Source: Bacillota bacterium
GTDB lineage: Bacteria > Bacillota > Clostridia > Lachnospirales > Lachnospiraceae
Direction of reading: 5' to 3'
Assembly (NCBI GenBank): GCA_023436765.1
Contig: JAEZHX010000032.1
Location: forward strand, 1-16,416
DNA length: 16,416 nt
A model generated the notes under the pieces. It saw only the letters and a list, made by a program, of their open reading frames with translations, made no database searches and was not told where the DNA came from. Positions 1-5,495 of this stretch are shown here, piece after piece (the first letter of the stretch is position 1; each line of letters begins with the position of its first letter). The position numbers and the translations under genes are program-made.

Positions 1-971
1 TGAATAAAGCGTTGAAAATAACCATTATCATATTCTGCTGTGCCTTGTTACTGGCCTTGATATTGCTGATTGCAGCCAGCTTCTATTTCTATGACGTAGC
101 GATCAACCGTGATAAGAAGGATTTCCTGCAATACAGTGAGGATCTGAAGGAGAACTTTAGTGAGGCTGCTCGGGACTCGGAAGAGGATGGTCTTAAGGGA
201 CCGGCATGGGTGGAGAGTAAGCATTATGAGACCTGGACAATGAAGTCGAAGGACGGTCTAAAGCTGGTCGGGCATTTCCTGCCGGCAGAGACTCCAACGA
301 ACAGAGTTGTCATCCTGGCCCATGGATATTCCTCACAGGGGAAGGAGATGGGGACCTTAGCAAAATTTTATCATGAGGTATTAGGTTATCATGTGCTGAT
401 GCCCGATGCCAGGGGGCATGGAGCCAGCGAAGGGGATTACATAGGTTTCGGATGGCCTGACCGGAAGGATTATCTGTTATGGATTAACCAGGTAATTGAG
501 GCTGTGGGGCAGGATGCTGAGATTATACTTCACGGCATCTCAATGGGAGGAGCAACAGTCATGATGGTCAGTGGAGAAGAGCTCCCGGATCAGGTAGAGG
601 CAATCATTGAGGATTGCGGATATACCTCAGTTGACGATGAACTATCCTATCAGCTGAAGAGGCTGTACCAGCTTCCCAGCTTCCCGCTGCTGCCTGCCAC
701 CAGCCTCCTGACAAAGCTGAGAGCAGGGTATAGCTTTTATGAAGCCTCTGCTCTGAAGCAGGTGGAGAAGAATAAGCTTCCGATGTTGTTCATCCATGGA
801 GGTAATGATAATTTTGTGCCCACAAAAATGGTATACCGCCTCTATGATGCCTGCCAGGCTCCGAAGGATAAGCTGATTGTCGAAGGAGCAGGTCATGGTC
901 TGGCTTATACGAAGGATAAGGCCGCTTATGAGACTAAGGTTATAGAGTTCATAGCTGAGTATGTAAAATAA
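1..971 (+). CDS. Membrane-anchored alpha/beta hydrolase (5' end at window edge)
   Basis: A serine hydrolase of the alpha/beta fold, probably an esterase or peptidase-like enzyme; the substrate cannot be told. Counting from the TTG at 12, residues 3-27 form one hydrophobic N-terminal segment, so the enzyme is likely held on the outer face of the membrane. The fold motifs are HGYSSQG (104-110, oxyanion region), DARGHGASEG (132-141), the nucleophile elbow GISMGG with Ser177, the acid Asp266 in GGNDNFVP, and His295 in GAGHGLAY. All three triad residues are present. The first window bases read ?TG-AAT-AAA-GCG in this frame, so the true start is most likely an ATG whose first base lies just outside the window, giving MNKAL before KITII. 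The TTG at 12 has no Shine-Dalgarno sequence before it. The gene ends before a hairpin shared with the convergent small gene. Confidence 0.88.
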   Translation, partial: NKALKITIIIFCCALLLALILLIAASFYFYDVAINRDKKDFLQYSEDLKENFSEAARDSEEDGLKGPAWVESKHYETWTMKSKDGLKLVGHFLPAETPTNRVVILAHGYSSQGKEMGTLAKFYHEVLGYHVLMPDARGHGASEGDYIGFGWPDRKDYLLWINQVIEAVGQDAEIILHGISMGGATVMMVSGEELPDQVEAIIEDCGYTSVDDELSYQLKRLYQLPSFPLLPATSLLTKLRAGYSFYEASALKQVEKNKLPMLFIHGGNDNFVPTKMVYRLYDACQAPKDKLIVEGAGHGLAYTKDKAAYETKVIEFIAEYVK

Positions 972-990
972 CCATTAAGGCTACACCTTG

Positions 991-1040
991 AAAGCTGCTG
1001 TAATCACCCTCTGTTAATGGGAAATCACAGCAGCTTTTCA
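991..1040. terminator. Hairpin terminator between convergent genes
   Basis: An 11-bp perfect stem, AAAGCTGCTGT (991-1001) with ACAGCAGCTTT (1027-1037), followed by a short T-run (TTTT) on the plus strand and TTT on the minus strand. It lies 20 bases after the hydrolase stop and just past the stop of the converging minus-strand small gene, so it may serve both. The U-tract is short, so termination strength is uncertain. Confidence 0.65.
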
Positions 1041-1214
1041 TTATCTATTAACCAACGCCTCTTCTGCCTCGGCTTCATTTACAATAGCATCCAGGACATT
1101 TATCAGGTCATGGATTGTATTGATCCGGACATTACGCTCCAGGATCGCATTTTTGAGGTCAATGGATAGTGTCTCGAACTTCTCCTTCATTTCCGGTGCT
1201 ACATAGGATGCCAT
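1041..1214 (-). CDS. Small hypothetical protein, 57 aa
   Basis: I do not recognise this family. The open frame starts at ATG (1212-1214) and ends with TAA at 1041. A good ribosome binding site, AGAAAGGA, lies about 10 bases ahead of the start. The product is acidic and mostly helix-forming: after MASYVAPEMK it runs as an amphipathic stretch (roughly residues 8-52) with a heptad-like spacing of Leu/Ile/Val (LSIDLKNAILERNVRI, then HDLINVLDAIV), and no cysteine or signal peptide. It looks like a small coiled-coil or helical-hairpin protein. It follows the 53-aa gene on the same strand with about 180 bases between them, a gap filled by the inverted-repeat element. Coding status rests on the ribosome binding site, the uninterrupted frame and the sensible protein composition; no homology search was possible. 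Confidence 0.6.
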   Translation of the reverse strand: MASYVAPEMKEKFETLSIDLKNAILERNVRINTIHDLINVLDAIVNEAEAEEALVNR

Positions 1215-1265
1215 AATGATTTACCATTCCTTTCTCTAGAATTAGCAATTAGCAGACTGTAATCA

Positions 1266-1356
1266 AGACTGTCCCGGGTGAAATACACCGCCTAATTTAT
1301 TCACAAGTTGCTTTATGTGCCTAAATTTTGGGGGTGAACTTCGCCCGGGACAGCCT
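1266..1356. repeat. Short imperfect inverted-repeat element (MITE-like or IS remnant)
   Basis: About 90 bases are framed by long imperfect inverted repeats. The outer 14 positions, CTGTCCCGGGTGAA (1269-1282) and TTCGCCCGGGACAG (1340-1353), pair completely with one G-U. The arms continue inward for about 31 bases with scattered mismatches (CACCGCCTAA-TTTA against CACCCCCAAAATTTA), leaving only about 22 bases between them. Graded similarity that is strongest at the tips is typical of transposon ends. I see no target-site duplication and no T-run that would make it a terminator. It could also be a structured intergenic hairpin. The family is not assigned. Confidence 0.5.
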
Positions 1357-1392
1357 CATCTACATATTTCTTAGGAGGACAGCCATGAGCTG

Positions 1393-1554
1393 TCATTTTT
1401 GATTAACGCCGCCTTTCTTCTTACCCATTTTTCGCTTATCTTTATCAAGTTCAGCGAGGCGACGTTCCGAATCTGAACCCGAATCGATAAGGAAAATGGT
1501 TGGACTGGAACCGGAGAGCGCTCCACTCTCCACGAATCCATTAAAATTACACAT
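1393..1554 (-). CDS. Small hypothetical protein, 53 aa
   Basis: Unrecognised. The frame runs from ATG (1552-1554) to TGA (1393-1395), with an AGAAAGG ribosome binding site about 11 bases before the start. The N-terminal half is MCNFNGFVESGALSGSSPTI followed by FLIDSGSD, rich in Gly and Ser. The C-terminal half is a highly charged helix, SERRLAELDKDKRK, ending in a lysine/glycine tail GKKKGG. There is one Cys at position 2 and no signal peptide or membrane segment. The bipartite make-up (small/polar front, charged helical back) is protein-like rather than random. The next gene on this strand is the 57-aa one; they may be transcribed together from a promoter somewhere upstream of 1625. A short hairpin (1597-1625) sits in its leader. 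Confidence 0.58.
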   Translation of the reverse strand: MCNFNGFVESGALSGSSPTIFLIDSGSDSERRLAELDKDKRKMGKKKGGVNQK

Positions 1555-1596
1555 TAGTTCTTTGCCCTTTCTGTTACTTATCCTTTGATTTGTTCC

Positions 1597-1625
1597 TACA
1601 GTACGGATAAAGGAATCCGACTGTA
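1597..1625 (-). promoter_or_regulatory. Hairpin in the leader of the 53-aa gene
   Basis: TACAGT-A-CGGAT (1597-1608) pairs with ATCCG-ACTGTA (1615-1625): 11 base pairs with a single bulged A and a 6-base loop. It lies about 43 bases upstream of the small gene's start codon. No U-tract follows on either strand, so it is either a leader hairpin or a dyad operator. I found no convincing sigma-A promoter nearby on the minus strand. Confidence 0.4.
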
Positions 1626-1727
1626 ATATAATTATCTGTAGAAGCGATGAATTTTATTCGACTTCAAATATGAATCAAATAATTATGATAAACGAGGGTG
1701 CCTCCGGTGGGTAGGATGAGAGAATAT

Positions 1728-1783
1728 GGTACGGCAAAAAGAGGATACCATAGGCTGTCATAAGACAGTGAATGGTATCCTCT
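1728..1783 (-). terminator. Intrinsic terminator of the sugar isomerase gene
   Basis: A perfect 12-bp stem, AGAGGATACCAT (1740-1751) with ATGGTATCCTCT (1772-1783), encloses a second small hairpin CTGTC-ATAA-GACAG. Reading the minus strand, the stem is followed at once by TTTTTGCC, the expected U-tract. It sits about 60 bases past the isomerase stop. Confidence 0.85.
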
Positions 1784-1846
1784 AATGAAGCTAGAGATAA
1801 CTCATAGAAAATCAATCCTCTGTATGAGCTCAGAGAAGTTCAGAAA

Positions 1847-3325
1847 CTAAGCGAAGGGATTCTCGGTCTTATATAACATGCCCTTCGGCTGATTGAAGCC
1901 GATGTCCTCAACACCAAGATATTTGAATACCTCGAACAATGACTTACCAAAATGTCCGAAGGCTACGGCACCGTGGTGAGGATAATTCTTCTCAACCAGA
2001 ACATGGCGATAGAAGCGACCCATCTCGGGGATAGCAAACACACCGATGCCTCCGAAGGAACGGGTAGCAACGGGAAGGATCTCACCCTCTGCAACATATG
2101 CCTTCAGCTGTGCATCTGCGGTGCTCTGCAGACGGAAGAAGGTGATATTACCGGGAACAATATCGCCCTCCAGTGTTCCTCTGGTTATATTAGGCTCCTG
2201 GTTCGGCTCCAAGGCTCTTGCCATGATCTTCTGATTCTTCATGGAGAAGCTGCTCAGCTTGCAGGCTGCAGTATTACCGCAGTGGAAGCCCATGAAGGTA
2301 TCCTTATTGGTGTAATTGTATTTGCCCTTGATCTCTGTTTTGTACATATCGGCAGGCACGGTATTGTTGATATCCAGTAGGGTAACTACATCCTCACTGA
2401 TACAGGTTCCGATGTACTCACTTAAGGCTCCGTAGATATCTACCTCGCAGGATACCGGAATTCCCATAGCAGTCAGACGGCTGTTCACGTAGCAGGGAAC
2501 GAAGCCGAACTGTGTCTGGAAGGAAGGCCAGCACTTATTTGCAAAGGCGACATATTTTCTGGAACCCTTATGAGCCTCTGCCCAATCTAAGAGGGTAAGC
2601 TCATATTGTGCCAGCTTGGGAAGAATTCCGGGCATCTTATTGCCGGTACCCAGCTCCTGCTCCATGCTTGCGATTACTTCAGGAATACGGGGATCTCCTG
2701 CATGAGCATGAAAGGAAGCATACAGATCCAGCTCAGAATTCTCTTCGATCTCTACACCAAGGTTATAAAGCTGCTTGATCGGAGCGTTGCAGGCAAGGAA
2801 GTCCTGGGGACGGGGACCAAAGGAGATAATCTTCAGATTGTTTAGTCCAACAATGGTTCTGGCAATCGGAGCGAATTCTGCGATCATGTCAGCAACCTCT
2901 TTCGCATCGCCGACCGGGTATTCCGGTATGTAAGCTTTGATTCCTCTAAGCTTCAGGTTATAGCTGGCATTCAGCATTCCGCAGTAAGCGTCGCCTCTGC
3001 CATCCATTAAATCATCACCGCTTTCCTCAGCAGCAGCTACGTACATTGCAGGACCATCGAAATATTTTGCCAGTAAGGTCTCGGGAGTCTCAGGACCAAA
3101 GTTGCCAAGGTAAACCACGAGTGCGTTGCAGCCGGCTTTCTTTACTTCCTCGAGAGCCTTCAGCATGTGTACTTCATTTTCCACTGTAGTAGGGCATTCA
3201 TAAAGCTTGCCGTATTTCTTATAAGCCTTTACGACAGCCTTTCTTCTGTTCTCTGACAGCTGCATCGGGAAACAATCCCTGCTGACAGCGACGATACCGA
3301 TTTTTAATTCGGGCATATTCATCAT
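1847..3325 (-). CDS. L-fucose/L-arabinose isomerase family protein
   Basis: A 492-aa sugar aldose-ketose isomerase-like enzyme, cytoplasmic. An N-terminal Rossmann-like region (residues 7-160, KIGIVAVSRDCFP then NALVVYLGNFGPE) is followed by the catalytic part. CEVDIYG places a Glu at 294 and LLDINN an Asp at 318; the 24-residue spacing matches that of the two acidic metal ligands of L-fucose isomerase (Glu337/Asp361 in E. coli). Candidate histidines are in FHCGN (348) and PHHGAVAFGHFG (450-458). The start MMNMPE is 6 bases after AGGAGG; the second or third Met is also possible. It is a single-gene unit: strong promoter at 3430-3459, hairpin terminator at 1740-1783, and no kinase, aldolase or transporter beside it. 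The actual sugar (fucose, arabinose or another) cannot be settled from sequence. Confidence 0.82.
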   Translation of the reverse strand: MMNMPELKIGIVAVSRDCFPMQLSENRRKAVVKAYKKYGKLYECPTTVENEVHMLKALEEVKKAGCNALVVYLGNFGPETPETLLAKYFDGPAMYVAAAEESGDDLMDGRGDAYCGMLNASYNLKLRGIKAYIPEYPVGDAKEVADMIAEFAPIARTIVGLNNLKIISFGPRPQDFLACNAPIKQLYNLGVEIEENSELDLYASFHAHAGDPRIPEVIASMEQELGTGNKMPGILPKLAQYELTLLDWAEAHKGSRKYVAFANKCWPSFQTQFGFVPCYVNSRLTAMGIPVSCEVDIYGALSEYIGTCISEDVVTLLDINNTVPADMYKTEIKGKYNYTNKDTFMGFHCGNTAACKLSSFSMKNQKIMARALEPNQEPNITRGTLEGDIVPGNITFFRLQSTADAQLKAYVAEGEILPVATRSFGGIGVFAIPEMGRFYRHVLVEKNYPHHGAVAFGHFGKSLFEVFKYLGVEDIGFNQPKGMLYKTENPFA

Positions 3326-3352
3326 TCATATCCTCCTAATAGTTAGCAAAGG

Positions 3353-3408
3353 TTACGGCATTCCAGAATGATCTGTCTTGCAGATGATCTGATGTTGTAT
3401 GGCCGTAA
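3353..3408 (-). promoter_or_regulatory. Repeat-containing leader/operator region of the isomerase gene
   Basis: Between the isomerase promoter and its start codon are a 7-bp inverted repeat, TTACGGC (3353-3359) with GCCGTAA (3402-3408), and inside it two direct copies of ATGATCTG (3368-3375 and 3384-3391) spaced 16 bases apart. The arrangement is consistent with a sugar-responsive repressor site or a leader hairpin. Function is inferred only from position. Confidence 0.4.
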
Positions 3409-3429
3409 ACAATTGATTAATCCGATTTC

Positions 3430-3459
3430 ATTATAGTTCACTTTTCTTTGTTTAGTCAA
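3430..3459 (-). promoter_or_regulatory. Sigma-A promoter for the isomerase gene
   Basis: On the minus strand, TTGACT (3454-3459) and TATAAT (3430-3435) are separated by 18 bases. Transcription would start around 3423, giving a leader of about 100 bases before the AGGAGG ribosome binding site. It is back-to-back with the promoter for the methionine genes, about 50 bases away. Confidence 0.8.
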
Positions 3460-3509
3460 TGAATTATTATGGTATTTTTTATAAATAAGCATATTTCTGA
3501 TAGTATTGC

Positions 3510-3538
3510 TTGTGATAGGAAAAGGGTTGTTATATAAT
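3510..3538 (+). promoter_or_regulatory. Sigma-A promoter for the methionine/one-carbon genes
   Basis: TTGTGA (3510-3515) and a consensus TATAAT (3533-3538) are separated by 17 bases. Transcription should start near 3545, leaving a leader of only about 70 bases before the ATG at 3618. That is too short for a SAM riboswitch, and no S-box-like conserved core is visible. Confidence 0.78.
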
Positions 3539-3617
3539 ATGCATACACAATGAATAGTTATTAGTGAAGGTACTTCGGACGGGTGAGTTATGGCAGTTGT
3601 TTTGGAAAGGAAAATGC

Positions 3618-5411
3618 ATGAAAATACAGGACTATCTACAAAATCAAAGATTAATTGCTGATGGTTCCATGGGGACCTATTATTCGAGTCTGGTAAACCA
3701 ACCGGGGGCATATTCCGAGCGGGCGAACCTGAAAGCTCCGGAGATGATAGAACAGATTCATAGGGATTACATTAAGGCCGGGGCCGCTTTGATCAGAACG
3801 AATACCTTTGCGGCTAACAAACACACTTTGCATATAGATGCCGAGGAACGGGACGAGCTGGTGGAAGCAGCCTGCCAAATTGCGAAGAAAGCAGCTTCTG
3901 AAAACGGGCATCCCGATGCCTATCATAGAAAGGTTTGGATTCTGGGAGATATCGGACCCATACCTGCGGATGCCGGTTCGACAGAGGAAGAGATCCTGGA
4001 GGAGTATCAGGCTCTCTGTGACATATTCCTGAAGGAGGGACTGGATGGGATTCACTTTGAGACCTTTGACAGTCTGAAATACATAAACAGGCTAGTTCCT
4101 TATATCAAGGATAGGAACAGAGATATGTTCCTTCTGGTAAGCTTCTCCCTGAATAAGAACGGCTATTCCTCAGCAGGTATCAGCGCTAACAGGCTGCTGG
4201 AGCAGACTGCAGCCCTGGAAGGAATCGATGCTTGCGGCTTCAATTGTGGAGTTGGTTCAGGTCACATGCTGCAGCTTCTGAAGAAGGTTTCCTTTCCCCC
4301 TGATAAATTCCTCTATGTGGCTCCGAATGCCGGTTACCCGGAGCAAATGCAGAACCGTATGATTTTCATGGATAATGAGGTTTATTTTACTGATAATATG
4401 AAGAAAATAGCAGAGCTTGGGATCGATATGATCGGGGGCTGCTGCGGAACTACTCCGGAGTATATCCGGAGAATGGGGAAGGAGATCAAGCTTACCGGGG
4501 AGCAGGTGATCCGGGCTCAGTATAAGCAAGCGGTTGTGGAGAATGTACCTGAAGCCGGAAATGAGTTCTATCAACTCTTCGCGCAAGGGAAAAAGGTAGT
4601 CGCTGTTGAGCTTGATCCACCTTTTGATGCCAATATCGATCACATCATGGAATGTGCCCATAGCCTGAAGACAGTGAAACCGGATATCATCACCTTCGCG
4701 GATTCACCGATGGGAAGAAGCAGGGTGGATTCTATTCTGATGGGAACGAAAATAGCAGAGGAAACAGGAATTAGAGTAATGCCCCATATCTGCTGCAGGG
4801 ATCGGAATATGATTTCTATGAGGGCGGGAATTCTCGGAGCATATATCCATGGGATACGGAACCTTCTGTTAGTGACGGGGGATCCTGTACCGGGAGAGAG
4901 CAGGGTATCGACCACGGGAGTATTTGACTATAACTCCGTACAGCTGATGGAATATGTGAAGGAGATGAATGTAGAGCACTTCTCTAAGGAACCGATCTAT
5001 TACGGTGGTGCTTTGAATTATAACAGGGGTTCACTGGAGAATGTAATAAACAAAATGAATCAGAAGATTGGAGCCGGAGCGAAGTTCTTCCTGACCCAGC
5101 CGGTATTCTCTAAGGAGGATGCTGACAGGCTGAAGGAGATCAGAAGCAGCGTGGATACAAAGCTCCTTTGTGGTATCATGCCACTGGTCAGCTATAGAAA
5201 TGCGAACTTTATCAAGAATGAGCTCACCGGAATCCATGTGCCGGAGGAGATCGTGAACCGATATCACCCTGATATGTCCAGGGAAGAGGCGGAGAATACC
5301 GGAGCACAGATTGCAAATGAAATCATCTTAATGACGAAGGAATTTGCTGACGGTTACTATTTCATGCTTCCGTTTAACAGAGTTAGTCTAATGCAGAAGA
5401 TTATATTATGA
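3618..5411 (+). CDS. Bifunctional homocysteine S-methyltransferase / methylenetetrahydrofolate reductase
   Basis: A two-domain 597-aa cytoplasmic enzyme like B. subtilis YitJ. Residues 1-290 are a homocysteine S-methyltransferase: ADGSMGTYY (14-22), GFNCG with zinc Cys210, and GGCCGTTP with zinc Cys275/276. Residues 325-585 are a methylenetetrahydrofolate reductase barrel: VAVELDPP with the conserved Glu331, ITFADSPMG (358-366), TGDP (420-423) and LTQPVF (492-497). The reductase makes 5-methyl-THF from 5,10-methylene-THF using a flavin; the first domain moves a methyl group to homocysteine. The ATG at 3618 is preferred because GGAAAGGA lies just upstream; an in-frame GTG at 3564 has no ribosome binding site and would add 18 unrelated residues. 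It is followed 84 bases later by metH, which supports a methionine role. All key residues seen are intact. Confidence 0.93.
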   Translation: MKIQDYLQNQRLIADGSMGTYYSSLVNQPGAYSERANLKAPEMIEQIHRDYIKAGAALIRTNTFAANKHTLHIDAEERDELVEAACQIAKKAASENGHPDAYHRKVWILGDIGPIPADAGSTEEEILEEYQALCDIFLKEGLDGIHFETFDSLKYINRLVPYIKDRNRDMFLLVSFSLNKNGYSSAGISANRLLEQTAALEGIDACGFNCGVGSGHMLQLLKKVSFPPDKFLYVAPNAGYPEQMQNRMIFMDNEVYFTDNMKKIAELGIDMIGGCCGTTPEYIRRMGKEIKLTGEQVIRAQYKQAVVENVPEAGNEFYQLFAQGKKVVAVELDPPFDANIDHIMECAHSLKTVKPDIITFADSPMGRSRVDSILMGTKIAEETGIRVMPHICCRDRNMISMRAGILGAYIHGIRNLLLVTGDPVPGESRVSTTGVFDYNSVQLMEYVKEMNVEHFSKEPIYYGGALNYNRGSLENVINKMNQKIGAGAKFFLTQPVFSKEDADRLKEIRSSVDTKLLCGIMPLVSYRNANFIKNELTGIHVPEEIVNRYHPDMSREEAENTGAQIANEIILMTKEFADGYYFMLPFNRVSLMQKIIL

Positions 5412-5422
5412 TCTCTACGATA

Positions 5423-5440
5423 TCGTTCTGATCAGAACGA
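5423..5440. promoter_or_regulatory. Perfect 18-bp palindrome before metH
   Basis: TCGTTCTGATCAGAACGA reads the same on both strands with no spacer. It lies 12 bases after the stop of the upstream gene and 55 bases ahead of metH. With no loop and no T-run it is not a terminator; it resembles a dimeric regulator site. A weak -10-like TATATT follows at 5461-5466, without a good -35. Confidence 0.45.
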
Positions 5441-5495
5441 ACCTATTTCATATTCTAAGTTATATTACCAGCAAATTCAAATTGGAGGAAGGCCG

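Noticed and set aside
1378..1400. GACAGC-CATGA-GCTGTC hairpin with ATTTTT on the plus strand as a terminator
   Set aside because: The stem is only 6 bp and there is no plus-strand gene that it would terminate; it overlaps the end of the minus-strand 53-aa gene.
1952..2380. 142-codon plus-strand frame opposite the isomerase gene
   Set aside because: It is a shadow of the well-supported minus-strand isomerase, with no ribosome binding site and no recognisable motif.
3564..3617. Longer N-terminus of the MTHFR fusion starting at GTG 3564
   Set aside because: No ribosome binding site precedes it, the extra 18 residues do not fit the family, and GGAAAGGA stands just before ATG 3618.
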